Made by a program: the position numbers and the translations under genes. Below, in pieces: positions 37,130 through 48,099 of a stretch of DNA of 64,000 nt. Position 1 is the first letter of the stretch, and each line of letters begins with the position of its first letter. The notes beneath the pieces were generated by a model, which made no database searches, was not told where the DNA came from, and worked only from the letters and a program-made list of their open reading frames with translations. Source of the DNA: Baylisascaris procyonis (lineage: Eukaryota > Nematoda > Chromadorea > Rhabditida > Ascarididae); NCBI GenBank assembly GCA_037389465.1, contig JAZARR010000179.1:2576501-2640500 (forward strand), in the 5' to 3' direction.

Positions 37130-37180
37130 GCAATGGGAGCGGGTGGGTGGGAGGTGGGGGGGGGGTGGTTGAGGATGCTG
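37130..37180 (+). repeat. G-tract island
   Basis: GGGTGGGTGGGAGGTGGGGG and more G. Fits the four-run G-quadruplex pattern well. Confidence 0.6.
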
Positions 37181-37478
37181 ATGTTAACGTGGTAAATACG
37201 AATCAATCCTTGTGCGCCATGATGTTGATGCTTAGGAGAAATCCCTGCGTGGGAACAACGTGAACGATGGGCATATAAATCTTTGCACATGCTTCCTCCC
37301 TAGAGAATCGCGATAAATCCGCTAACCTTGCGCCTCCAAGCATTGCCAATCATGGCTATTTTTCGAAAGCGGATTCATATGGCACTCACATCTTTGGCAG
37401 TTGATGCCCCTCATTGCCTATTTTCTTCCTTACTGATTTGGTTATTTATGGTAATGGGTACGGTAAAACTTGAACGCA

Positions 37479-37529
37479 TGATGTCATTGAACATTTTCAA
37501 TTGTTATGATGTCATCGAACATTTTCAAT
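37479..37529. repeat. Short direct duplication
   Basis: ATGATGTCATTGAACATTTTCAA at 37479-37501 is nearly repeated 26 bp later, with one or two changes. Confidence 0.8.
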
Positions 37530-38270
37530 AACGTGTAAACAGTTGTTATTATGTGGGTAAGTGCTTGAAGCCATTTTAAAACTTCATCAGCATTCACTCA
37601 ATCGATCAATGAGTCGTTGGATCAACAAGGAAAAATTTAAAAGTGATTATATGTAAAAATTAATTTGTATTTCATTTCTCTCGAATTTTTGCTAAAGTTT
37701 ATGTGTGAAACGTATGTTCGATTAGGCGTTGTGGATAACACAAAAAACTGCTTATCGTGCAGGTCATCGATGGCGCAAACTTTATGTTGGCCAAATTTAC
37801 TAGTGAGAATGCTTCACAGTGAACTCGAGAAATTTATACTGAGAGAGGAGTATAAAAAAGATCTTCGGATTTTAGCATAAAAGAACAAATTATGTTGAAT
37901 TTCATAAAAATGCACTCAACTGAATTTGTTGAACATCTATTCCACTCATATTAGGGATTCCATGTGCAACTTGCCAAAACTTTCGGTCATATAATCAAAA
38001 TTGAATCACTAATTGACTACTAATGATTTTAACTTAAATGAATTTCCAAAAAGATTTAGCTGAATTGATTTCGTCTAAGACGATAAAAATCGATAAAGAA
38101 AAAAAATTTTCTGTGCTAAAATATTCCGAAAATTTTTGCGATGAAAAATGAAACCGTATCGGTGAAGCTGTTGTAACTGCTAAAGGAAAAATTGTCCGAT
38201 GTGAAAGTGCTGCTAATTATATAGCAACTATATAGGCTCATTGCATTCAAGTGTAACAATTATAGCTATT

Positions 38271-38314
38271 CGTGTTATAAATAACGTGTTATAAATATTC
38301 GTGTTATAAATACA
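38271..38314. repeat. 14-15 bp tandem repeat, 3 copies
   Basis: CGTGTTATAAATA(TT/A) repeated three times, 30 bp before an exon candidate. Confidence 0.9.
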
Positions 38315-38345
38315 ACACCGTAATTCATAGCGATTAAATTTTTAG

Positions 38346-38636
38346 CTGTTTGTTCAGCGAGCGGCTCTTTTTATGATTCAAAAGAATCGCTTCGTAGGAA
38401 AGGCATTTTTGCGATGTCTTATTATCTTTATGTGTGGATTTGTTCCCATCTACATCTCCCTTATTTTCAGGTCAGGAACCAAGGAAGCTAAAATTGCGAG
38501 ATTTGTTGAGAATAATATATACCATAACTCGATCTTTAAACTAAAATTCACGTTGATCGATTATATTCAAAAGAAATTATGCCCATCTAAATATGCTTGG
38601 AAAAATTTTAAAAAAGCTTTAAAAACACTCTCTTAG
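38346..38636 (+). CDS. Candidate terminal exon with membrane segment
   Basis: The acceptor GATTAAATTTTTAG ends at 38345. Phase 0 is open for 96 codons to TAG. There is a hydrophobic helix (LRCLIIFMCGFVPIYISLIF), then a basic region ending in KKALKTLS. A second acceptor (TTATTTTCAG) lies inside the frame, so exon limits are unclear. No family recognised. Confidence 0.28.
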   Translation: MFVQRAALFMIQKNRFVGKAFLRCLIIFMCGFVPIYISLIFRSGTKEAKIARFVENNIYHNSIFKLKFTLIDYIQKKLCPSKYAWKNFKKALKTLS

Positions 38637-38728
38637 GATAGATTCCGGCAAGCGGTCAAATAAGTGAAAAAACTATTGCATACGAACAGCAATGAAATAA
38701 CTATAGAACAGTGAAATGCGTTAGCAAC

Positions 38729-38929
38729 ATGCTGACCAGGTGGGAGCGATGCAAAAAAGCGCATATTGTGCCAGCTCTTCTGTTCATGCTTCTCAATTTG
38801 TTTTTTTTAGGTTTAGCAAGTGCACCTTGTTTAAAAATATGCATTTTGATCAGCATTATATCTGTCACTAAATTTCACCTTAAATGCTACGGCTTAATTT
38901 ATGACCTGCAAAAATTGTGGGAAACTTAA
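38729..38929 (+). CDS. Small ORF with signal-peptide-like start
   Basis: ATG at 38729 opens 66 codons: a basic N-terminus, then PALLFMLLNLFFLGLASA, which looks like a signal peptide with an Ala-x-Ala end, then a short Cys-containing tail. There is no supporting homology or splice evidence. It could be a secreted peptide exon or chance. Confidence 0.18.
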   Translation: MLTRWERCKKAHIVPALLFMLLNLFFLGLASAPCLKICILISIISVTKFHLKCYGLIYDLQKLWET

Positions 38930-39604
38930 TCGATTTGCTCGAATTCCATAGCCGTATAAGAATATGAAGTTGTTTTCTTTCTACAGTAGTTACAGATTGC
39001 AACACGAATTTTACATTCGTATGCTCTTTGGTCAAAATTTTTTCAAACCAACTATAGTTACGACAGATTCGAGACTTCCGCTGTATGAGCTTGTTCATGA
39101 ATAGCATTGTTAAATTCTGAAAATTCTTTATTATCTGTTGTGAATTCAATCCACATATGCAGTTTTTTTCTACAAATCAAAGATATTATGCCGATTGACC
39201 TGTGATAGATTTCTCTTCAAAGCGATTCACTTTATCGTATTTTATTACGTCTATTTGTTTCTTCATCATTCAACCATTTGTTGTCAGCAGAATTTAGTGC
39301 TGTCCTTAATAAATATAACTGAGTGTTCTCCCAGTTTTTTTGTGTCTTTACATTTCTAACAACATCCGAAATTGAAATGAGTGAAACAGTATTTTATATA
39401 TATTTATATTTTATATGTATGCAAAATAAGACATATATTGAATCATTTAGCATAGTTGGGTTGTATAGATTTTCGAAAGGAATGAGTTTTGTGTTGTGAG
39501 GAAACGCAAAAAGTTTACCAAATCTAATAGTTGCTTTGACGTGAGAAATGCAAAATGCCCATATGCCTAGAGGGTAATGACGACGACAGCTATTAGCTTT
39601 CGTA

Positions 39605-39889
39605 TCAATCAGCTTTATTTGAAATATTCAGCAAGAAGCACGCCCACGTAATGCATCCTCCTATTGGCTCTTCTTCTCGTACTTTGAAAAGGTCATCAAT
39701 TTCCAGAATGAAATGACCAGTAATCCGAAGAAAATTGGAGCATTCCCAGCAGTCAATTGCATCAGAAATCAATGATGCCTTCAGGCACTGTTTGATAAAT
39801 GATGGCACATTGCCAACAAATGGTCGCCGCAACTGGAATGCCACGTATGACTTCGCTGGCCGCTCATACTTTGTTAGTACAGTGTCCAC
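39605..39889 (-). CDS. Candidate terminal exon, unknown protein
   Basis: Minus-strand acceptor CCTACTTTCCAG is followed in phase 0 by 94 codons and TGA. Codon choice and amino acid mix look like true coding: charged, Trp and Cys residues are present (CWEC, FKVREEEP) and low-complexity runs are absent. The GC level is higher than in neighbouring DNA. A coding-looking stretch with IWILHDSSEGSML lies just upstream on the same strand (about 40005-40107) and could be part of the same gene, but no donor joins it. Family unknown. Confidence 0.38.
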   Translation of the reverse strand: MDTVLTKYERPAKSYVAFQLRRPFVGNVPSFIKQCLKASLISDAIDCWECSNFLRITGHFILEIDDLFKVREEEPIGGCITWACFLLNISNKAD

Positions 39890-40109
39890 CTGGAAAGTAG
39901 GACGTCGTGAGTTCAAAATAGTCCGCGCATAGTGTTTTCAGCAGTCACAAAGTGATGGCTTTCATCGGAGGTGTAAACAAAAAAAAATTCGGCTTTAAAA
40001 TAAGACATCGGTGTTCAAAGAATGTTGGATGGAGTGCAAGAGTTCTTGAAATATCAGCATACTTCCTTCAGAACTGTCGTGGAGAATCCATATATTTGAA
40101 TCAAATTAT

Positions 40110-41520
40110 TTCGCAAAACCCGTAGCTTTTGATTTTTGCACAAATTTCTTGGAAATTTAGTATAAAAGACCGCTTTGAAAGTTAAAAGGAGATTCAAATA
40201 GTAGGCACAAAACAGAAACTTGCTCATTAGCAGAATACCGAGCGATAACTCATTGAACTAACTGAAAGAAAGTTATTTTTGAGGAGATTTGATGCACATT
40301 AGTAAAGAACAAGGGAAAAAGAAATTTCAAGTAAAGAAAGCAATGTTAAAGAAGTAAACGATTTCGGCTTCATCGGAAAACATGTTCTAATGCTTTTATG
40401 GATTATTTATGTATCCGATTGCTTATTAGAAAGAGTTACAAAGAATGCAGCATCGTTGATGCACTTTCTTATATTCTCATCCAAAACGATTGCGTTCTAG
40501 ATGATTGACAACTTTCGATGATCGTGTTTAGTTGTGACGTTCGTATGAGGAGTACACTCCAAAAAGTTGGACATATCCGTTCGTATATAGCAGTCATTTC
40601 ATTGTTAACGCATGAAGATAGACTATTTGTTTACAATCTTTTCACCATTTAAATAATGGCGCATCTCACATAACGATGTATATTTTATTTGTGAATATAT
40701 CTTCCCTAAATCGTTGCTTTTCAATCGCTAATATATAACATTTTAATTTCTAATAGAATTAATGAGCATTGTTTATAATTTATCAACTTAAGTAATTGAT
40801 TTATTTTTCGCATTTTAAAAAAAAATTACAATATGGAATTATAATCGTAATTCGAAGATAAAGAAAGATAAAGAATAATGAACGGCTAATATTGCTGCTT
40901 GTCCTTCATCATCTATAACAAAACCTTTGTTATAAAAAAATTAATTTTTATGCATTTAGGATTAAAGCTGAGCATTTTCGAAAGCGATGCTAATGCAATG
41001 TGAATATGCGGTTATTGTGGTTTTGATTTATACCTGAAATTACCTAAATTACTGAAATTGAAGTTAGAAATGCAACCATGACGGTACATCTTACGTTTTA
41101 GACGGTTGAAGGTATATTTTAAATACAATGTAGTGCTACGATGGTACATTTTTAACGAAGATTGTAGGTATTTCCACTTGACTGATAAATGATAGAGTAT
41201 TTTTATGTGCTTAAAGAACTGCATGTGTAAAAATAGGTACGGTGGCCATTTAAAAGTACAGGTTTGTGACACCAAAAGATTTTTCCGATAATTTTGCACA
41301 GCGTTGGCCCATTTGGTCGTTTGGACAAGTTTTTATGCCAAGATGACGAATTTCGGTTCTAATGAGCGAAAAAAAATTGGTTATCTAAGCGCTAAGGGCA
41401 ATTAAAATAAAAAAGAATGTGCATAATTTGATATTTCTCTCATGAAACATCTGGTTACATACTTTTATATCAGGCACTGAGTCCATCTGAATATCTCTCT
41501 GGCGATTTAAAATTACTCAC
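40110..41520. other. Spacer below the LINE relic
   Basis: A minus ORF at 41012-41299 is open after ACATGCAG but fits neither the LINE nor a known family. Confidence 0.35.
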
Positions 41521-41529
41521 AGCATTACT

Positions 41530-43740
41530 TACCTGTAGATTTCCAAATTGTCAATGAGTAACGCACAACTAGGAGATCCATTGGAATTTTTGTGGTAAAA
41601 TCAATAGTGGGCAAAATCATCGCTCACAAAGTTGATATAAATTACCAAAAAGGGGTGTTTCAAAACACTTCACAAGGCATACCACTTGTTCAATTAGAGG
41701 CCTCTGACAGAGACTTTCCGAGCGGGTTCCAACTATAATTCCAATAACAAATCCGTTAATTCACTTTAGTGAGTCCTGCAACCTCATACGCTCCCAGTTT
41801 CTGGATTAGCTTCTAATCGAAAGCGGTATTAGGCGCCTTGTCATAAGCGATCTAAGCCACTTCAATGTGGATCCCATCGTTTATGATGTTGATCCTATTT
41901 CTGAAGAATGAAATCAGCTCAGAAACAGTGGATGACTCATGCAAAAATCTAAACATGACAACGTTGATGTCATTTCCACCGAGCAAGTTTTCGCAAAGAA
42001 AGTCCTTGACCATAATTTTCGGCACATTGCAGATTGAGGACGTCAAACCAGTGAGGTGCTAAGTGATCATTGATGTTGGCGGCTGCTTTTTAATGTTGAC
42101 AATTGCTTTGTAAGAAATGTGGGAATCATTGCTGTTTTCAAAACAAATCGAATGCGCAAACTGATAGACTTCACTCAATGCAATAAGTAGCACAATAAGA
42201 AATGATACTCGAGCGAATTCGATGCATTGAGATGGTATACTTTCGGGTGTTAGCAAAACTTTATCACGAACCCTTTGAAAAATTTCTTTAATTTTTTCCT
42301 TTTAATTCGTGAAACTAAATTCAGCATCTCATAGAGGAATGACCTACTGCGTTACCGTTTAGTTTGAAAAACATGAAAAGAATTACGCAAAAGTCCGATC
42401 GTTGATGTAATCATCAATGATGATAACTCGATGGCTAAATTTAAGAATATCCACATTGTAGTGAGTGTTTTATATTTCCATCTTTCTATTTATATAATAG
42501 CTTCTCGTTCTTGCGACATATATAATTTTTGCAGGCATTTTAAAGCATACCTGAAGCAATTTCGGCGATAGTCGTTCGATCGTTCATTAAAATCAGCCTA
42601 GCGACGGATGCTTTTAGCATCTTCGAAAGAAAAACATTTCTTCGTAGTCAAGCGCAGTAAATAAACAAGTAGTTTAGAGTATGCTATATGGATTTAGCGC
42701 TTAGATTCGCACTTCTCAATCAAAACGCTAATATAGAATGGAAAATTGTTGCACATGGGATTTAATATTGCGTGACTAGCTAGATAACTATTTCAATTCA
42801 TGCAAACAACTATGCTATTTGCTTGCAGGCATTTATATTTGCGTTGGGAACTAATGAACGTACAAAGCATTGCTAAAATTGTTCTATATATTTGTTGACA
42901 TGATCATGTGACGGGAAATTATTTGTTATAGTGACCTTTTCGAGAGGGTTTTTATTATTTCTGAATAAGAGATGAAGAAATTTTTGCTCACGAATACTTT
43001 CTCTTATTCAGTAATGCAGCGATGCTCGTGGCGGAATTAGCTCAGATACGATATTTCGACGTGACCCTAAGATAATTTGAAGTCGCCGATCACCATTGAG
43101 AGCTAAGGAATGAAGCATCATGTTTCAAAGGCTTCGAAACACGCACACCTATGCGCATCGTTACATCCATATATGTAGCTAGGCAAGTTTACGAGAGTCG
43201 TACTAGAAAACTATTAGAGACAAGACATACTTCAAGTCATTTTACTCAGCAGCTTGTTTGGGAAGAAAGAATAGGAATCAGAGACTTGACCAAAATAGCT
43301 ACATTACTTATTTTTGACTTTATGATCAATTCTGCCACCTGCGTACTTTGAAGTTATTGGGATATGATCACGGCAGGACCTTCCACCAGACAAAGAGAAG
43401 TCGAAATCGGAGTTTTAGGAACGCTTCTTAATTCTTTCCCCACAACTGATCAATGAGTTGCATAAGATGAGACGAACGTATCACGCGTAGAGCGTCTCAG
43501 CAGTACTGCTCGCTTCAAAACCTCAACAACATGATGAGCATTGCTGAAAATTACTTTCATTGGGCAATTCAGATACGCTTCATATCTGCCCATTTGGAAT
43601 ATCTCGTTGGACGCATGTAACGATAAATTTTTGGAATGTCTCGCTTATGTTTGTAGTGTTGGCATTGTTGCGATCACAACCGAATTATCCAACATAGTGC
43701 TCAACCTCGGACAAAACGAACGAACGTAGACGCTTATTTT
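41530..43740 (-). pseudogene. Decayed CR1-like non-LTR retrotransposon (ORF1, endonuclease, reverse transcriptase)
   Basis: Minus-strand frames give LINE pieces in the right order. ORF1: IFQMGRYEAYLNCPMKVIF at 43549-43604, followed by VLKRAVLLRRSTRD, the usual FRMG...RP.KV core. Endonuclease: VIGDFKLS near 43071-43095 for the (I/V)GDFNLP motif. Reverse transcriptase, 42256 to 41530: KAIVNIKKQPPT then LTGLTSSICNV (usual KKGD...YRPISLTS.iCKv.E), FLHESSTVSELISFF (usual qyGFr.g.STv.qLl), AYDKAPNTAFD (usual yLDFaKAFD), TSGMP (usual SGVPQGS) and DFTTKIPMD (usual FADD region). Stops and frameshifts break every frame. Open pieces include 41852-42046. It is a dead copy of roughly 2.2 kb, truncated at the 3' end. 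Confidence 0.7.
42961..43011. repeat. 12-bp inverted repeat
   Basis: CTGAATAAGAGA at 42961-42972 and its exact complement at 43000-43011, within the LINE relic. Confidence 0.8.
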
Positions 43741-44059
43741 AACACTTATGGTCTTATTCTTAACATAAACGCTTGGATAACGAGAAAAGGATTTTATTTT
43801 ACCGTCTTGTTGAATGACTCCTATTGGAAGTTAATTATCTTTTCAATGACAGCGTTTCGCATGACGAGGATCTATTTCTGCAGAGAGCTCATCCACTTAA
43901 ACAACGAAGCAATAATCGAGCGCACCGTCAACTCAACCACTTTTTCTTGGATCGTCGAATGGCCTTGCAGACAGCTTATTGGATATTGTAAATTTATCAT
44001 CTGAAATAAGGGTAAAACCTCTACTTTCAAGTGAAGTTTGGAAACATTAGTACCATTTT

Positions 44060-44190
44060 AGATGAGTTTATCCTCCAATGAGGATAAGAATGTGAAAAAA
44101 CTTTTGTTTTCATCAACATAGTAGGGAAGCATAATTCCTGGTCTAAAACATTTATAAAGCTCGAAAAATCTTGGATAGTTTGATGGAAAG
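44060..44190 (-). CDS. Candidate terminal exon downstream of the previous one
   Basis: A minus-strand frame reads PSNYPRFFELYKC, then PGIMLPYYVDENKSFF and ends in SLEDKLI at a TAA. Possible acceptors are TTTTTCGAG or TAAATGTTTTAG inside it. The first gives the same phase (0) as the donor at 44302. No known domain. Confidence 0.28.
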
Positions 44191-44301
44191 GGTGGATTTT
44201 TTTGGAAAACGGGCCAGTTTTGATAAGACACACGAAATAATAAATGCCTTCGATTATTTTAAGGTACTATTCGACTTTGCCCTTCAAAAACCTTACCAGT
44301 G

Positions 44302-44524
44302 GTATACATAAGACATAAATTTGATCTTCTTTAAGAAAATTGAAACAACTTTCTGAGCAATAGAAATCACAATGTGAATTGATAAAGCTGAGATCGCATT
44401 CTAGGTTTCTGAATTCCCTTACAGCCGATTTCATTTTCTGAAACCCTCTCAGTTCCTCCTGAAGGAGTCTATAATTGCTGTTCATTGCATAAGTCCACTG
44501 TAGTTTTTTGGTGGCGTCGTTCAT
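44302..44524 (-). CDS. Candidate coding exon, Cys-containing
   Basis: Minus-strand frame from ATG at 44522-44524: charged helix with LLQEELRGFQKMK, then a Cys-rich part (CDFYCSESCFNFL), ending IPL at a good donor GTAAGG. Coding-looking, but the family is unknown. An internal GTAAGG could shorten it. It sits upstream of the LINE relic on the same strand, yet shows no LINE ORF1 motif. Confidence 0.3.
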
Positions 44525-44629
44525 TTTTTAAACAAACGTCTCGTCAAGTAGTCACATATCGCTTGTACTAAATTTATTCCTAATCGATGCGCTTAAAAAT
44601 TCGGAGCCACCTAATTGAGCTGCAGTGAG

Positions 44630-44675
44630 GAGAAAGGGATTGAGGGGGTGGGGATGGGTGGAGGGGCCGAGATTC
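44630..44675 (+). repeat. G-tract island
   Basis: GAGGGGGTGGGGATGGGTGG then AGGGG. Fits a four-run G-quadruplex pattern, just upstream of the minus-strand exon candidates. Confidence 0.6.
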
Positions 44676-45616
44676 TGATCGGTGCGGTGATGACTTTTAA
44701 TTTTCAGTTTAACTTCAACATCTCTTAGTTGATAATGTCACATTGGTCAACTAAGCGTGTTAGCGGTGTTCGACAATATTTATGCTATTGAATGAAATGA
44801 GAAATAATATATCCCATCGTGGAAAGCTTCTTTTCCTTTCCAAACAGATCGGTGAAGCTGTCGGCGACTAACACATTAAGCGGAGAGTAACTCGAATGCT
44901 GCATACGCGATCGGTAAATAATGAGTCAGCGCCCTTGAGGCCACTGCTTTGCGTTTGCTGTGTCAGGGAAATCCATTAAAAAAAAGAGGCCCGTTCGAAG
45001 TGTGGCGTTGTTTGAGGTAGGCAAAAGCGGTTGGATAAAAAATTTTTCTTTGATGGAGGTGAACAGTGATTCCCTGAGTGGTGTGCATTTCCGATTACAG
45101 GTTATTTCGAGCTAGATGTTTAGCTGCTTCAGTTATCTTGCTAATATAAAAACATTTTGCCTTTATATAAAAATTTCATATTGAGGCTTGTATGCAAATC
45201 GATCTTAAGACATTCTTTCCACGAAAAGCTGCCAAGGCTATGCCCCGCCCTCTAGCCGCAGTATGAATTTGTCGGAATCCTCCCTTCCATACGTGCTCTC
45301 CTATTATCGTCAGAAAATTGTTACTGAAATGTAATATATTCAAAATTCTTCGGTCTCAGTCCTCTCTTATACCTGTCTATCGTCAGCGATCGATTTCAGG
45401 CAGTCATAAGCAGCGCATCTATATAGCTACTGAATTTGTATAGTTGTTGTTGTGCTGAAAGCAAGCTCTGCATGTGTATTTGAACTCTTGAGAAGAAGCT
45501 TCACTAAGAAACTTGATAGTTTCTTGATTAAATAGCTGAAAGTCACAATTTTCACATATCAAAGAAACAATAAAGAATACTTAGGAGCACGTCATATAAA
45601 CGTTAATTTAACTTAC

Positions 45617-45685
45617 CTGTGCATTCTGAATGATATATTAGTTTACATTCTTGTTGCCGAACGAAGGTGTGCCGAAATGTTGCAA
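45617..45685 (-). CDS. Candidate internal exon
   Basis: The minus-strand exon candidate ends at a strong donor CAG|GTAAGTTAAA (plus 45611-45616). One frame reads ATFRHTFVRQQECKLIYHS. The possible acceptor is AATATTTCAAG. It may belong to the same minus-strand gene as 44060-44524, since order and strand agree. Phase continuity with those exons was not shown. Confidence 0.28.
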
Positions 45686-45699
45686 CTTGAAATATTTCT

Positions 45700-46590
45700 C
45701 CGAAAAAAAAGAAAAACTAAGCGTCCAATCTTTTTATTTATTGTGAGAAAATGTATTTCTTGCAATTTCAGTAGTTATTTCAATATTGGTGCACTTTAAA
45801 GGAGATAGTGACTCGAATAATTTAGCAACGAGTTGCTTGTAATCTTTTTCCGGTATATTTCCCTAAAATCTTGAAATTTTTCGCCACTTTTTGCGAATAT
45901 CTGCGATAGTTGTGGTCGTTTTCAAAGCAGAAAACGTTCACAGGTGCAATTGAAGAAAAGAATGCATTCTTTTTCCCATAAAATCATGGCATATTTTTCC
46001 TGCAATAAAATGCATTTTATGGAATTTCACAGTGCACTTGCATAGTGTCATTTTTCAAAATTTGAATTTCTTTTGAGCGGAAAACGTCACACGATGGGAA
46101 AAAATAGCCGTAGATCGTCAGGAAAAAAGCGCATTTGACGCATCTAATCACATTCCAAGTTGAAAAGTCAATAAATTTTAAGAATTGAACAGCTGAACAA
46201 ACAAGTAGGTATATAACCGAATGAATAAATAATTAAGCAAGTCAATAAATAAATAAATAAATCGAATTCATAGCATGTTGCTATTGTAGTATGCATGCTT
46301 AACTGCGCACTTCGATAAGTGAAAATTTTCATACGATTATGGCTTTTGTATGATGATCTAAACTTTTGCTCTAGCGATGATTAAATACGTCTAATTGATT
46401 ATTAGAATATAAACGAGGTAAATTAAGCAAATTTTCTCCATTTATGTCAATAGTAAATGAATTCAGAAAACGAATTTTGAAAGTTATTTTTTATTTCTCA
46501 TAATTTCAGTTTTGTTTTCGTTCATCACAAATGTTTTCTAGAAAATATATTTCATGTGAAATCTCCATTTATTTCATTTTTTTACTTTAT
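45700..46590. other. Spacer
   Basis: AT-rich; short AATA repeats near 46245. No gene seen. Confidence 0.5.
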
Positions 46591-46599
46591 TTTTTTTTT

Positions 46600-46682
46600 C
46601 ACTTTAACCACTTTCACTTTTTTCACTTTAACCAACTTTCACTTTAATCACTTCACTTTCACTTCACTTTCACTTTAACCAT
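46600..46682. repeat. TTTCAC / CACTTTAACC tandem repeat
   Basis: Repeated CACTTT units, several extended to CACTTTAACCA, over 80 bp. Confidence 0.9.
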
Positions 46683-46728
46683 CTCGAATAAATGTCTCTT
46701 CATATCGCTCCACTTCCTCTCAGATGAA

Positions 46729-46882
46729 GTTGTAGGGTTGCCTGAAGGTTAGGACTTTGGCTCATCTCCTGCCCATCGGATGCTGACGAGCCGATTTATC
46801 GCTGTTCCGCTTAAGACTTGCTCCGACCCGTCCCAAGGAGGCTGCTGATCGGAATGGTTCGGTAGGACGAAGGCAAACTGTT
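46729..46882. other. GC-rich module of unknown nature
   Basis: About 150 bp with an abrupt composition change on both sides, right after the CACTTT repeat. Both strands show open pieces; neither tRNA arms nor a transposon motif are clear. Confidence 0.35.
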
Positions 46883-47046
46883 TTCAAAAATTAGTGTCAG
46901 TTACAAGTCTTTTCCTGTCTGCTACATATTTTATAAGTTATCGATGAGAAGAGATAATAAATTACAGCCATGTTGAATATAACTGTCGTATATATTTCAA
47001 TTTTTCTTTTAAAATTACGCTCCGTTACTTCGTTTTTGTTGTTCAA

Positions 47047-47262
47047 ATGAACTTAAATAGGCTGTCACGTTGTAAGCCAATTAGTCGACGAGATGTTATT
47101 TGCGACGGAAAGGCGTCAAATGCCGGAAATAGCAGTATGTTCTGTAATGTGCTCATTCTTATCTTCACAGCAGCTATATTTTCCATCTCAGACAATCTGC
47201 ATTCATACATATTCCTTTTTTCGCTGTTATTTTCGCTCATTTTATCCTATTTCGAAATATGA
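47047..47262 (+). CDS. Small ORF, membrane-like
   Basis: ATG at 47047 opens 71 codons: RCKPISRRDVICDGKASN, then a hydrophobic second half. It may be an exon fragment. Other frames over the same bases are open too, which weakens the case. Confidence 0.18.
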   Translation: MNLNRLSRCKPISRRDVICDGKASNAGNSSMFCNVLILIFTAAIFSISDNLHSYIFLFSLLFSLILSYFEI

Positions 47263-47696
47263 GAGCGTAGTATTTGTTGCGTTTTCCTCTCTGTAACAAG
47301 GATGCATACTAGCAGGTCATAGCATATCCGATGTTGAAATTTTCAAAGGATGTGAATGTATGAAAAAGTTTATCGAGGTTCTAAAAAATGAAATAATATA
47401 TTATTTGAAGTATGCTAGTAAATTCTTTAATCACTAGAGATTTTGTATTATTATGAGAATGCTATGTTTCATTCTCATATCTTCTGAAATCTTTTCAGAT
47501 ATTTTGGCAACCGCTATACTATCGTGCACATACATACATTTCCCGTCATCTAACATACATCTAAGATTGTTCAATGTTTAAAACATGAGCAATTTTTAGA
47601 TATAAAATACGGTAATCGTAGGATTACTGTATATTTATAATCCAGCTATCACGTGTTGAATGGATATTAGCAAATTCTTTGCAATACATTTTCGGT

Positions 47697-47885
47697 TTAA
47701 TCAAAAAGATTGATATGTATGATTTTGGATGGCGGCGTAGATATCTCTTGCACTAAACCAATTTTGATTAGCTTAAGAAACCTTCTGATGTTTCCGGAAA
47801 GGAAATCATCTCTAAGGTTTGCATTAGCACACTTTATATGTTTAGTCATGATATAAGCCATAAAGCAGGGTATATATTGCAACCT
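47697..47885 (-). CDS. Candidate complete small exon/ORF
   Basis: The minus-strand acceptor GTCTGTTTTTTTAG is followed immediately, in phase 0, by 62 codons and TAA. In-frame ATGs occur near the start (MAYIMTKHIKCANANLRDDF). The mix of residues is protein-like. It could be a trans-spliced first-and-only exon or a terminal exon. It starts about 70 bp from a plus-strand candidate first exon, pointing away from it. Unknown family. Confidence 0.33.
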   Translation of the reverse strand, partial: RLQYIPCFMAYIMTKHIKCANANLRDDFLSGNIRRFLKLIKIGLVQEISTPPSKIIHINLFD

Positions 47886-47975
47886 CTAAAAAAACAGACT
47901 CATATAAAGAAAGTTGTTTTGTCTTTAGCCGACCTTTGCTTTATGCATTTTTAGATTTGTTCGCACATCTCTTCT

Positions 47976-48083
47976 ATGGCTGATCGTTCTCAAAAAATGA
48001 CATGCACCATATACTCGGATGTTGTAAGAACCAGCGCCACAGATAAAACCGAAGAAAACAGCAATAATGAACCACTGCAAAGG
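47976..48083 (+). CDS. Candidate first coding exon
   Basis: ATG at 47976 follows TATGCATTTTTAG by 22 nt, the usual layout of a nematode spliced-leader acceptor. The frame reads MADRSQKMTCTIYSDVVR, then a polar, acidic stretch with TDKTEENSNNEPLQ, and reaches donor AGG|GTGGGT at 48084 (alternative GG|GTAAAA four bases on). Coding character is good. Downstream exons were not fixed; an acceptor with an open frame follows at 48348. Family unknown. Confidence 0.4.
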
Positions 48084-48099
48084 GTGGGTAAAAATATTC

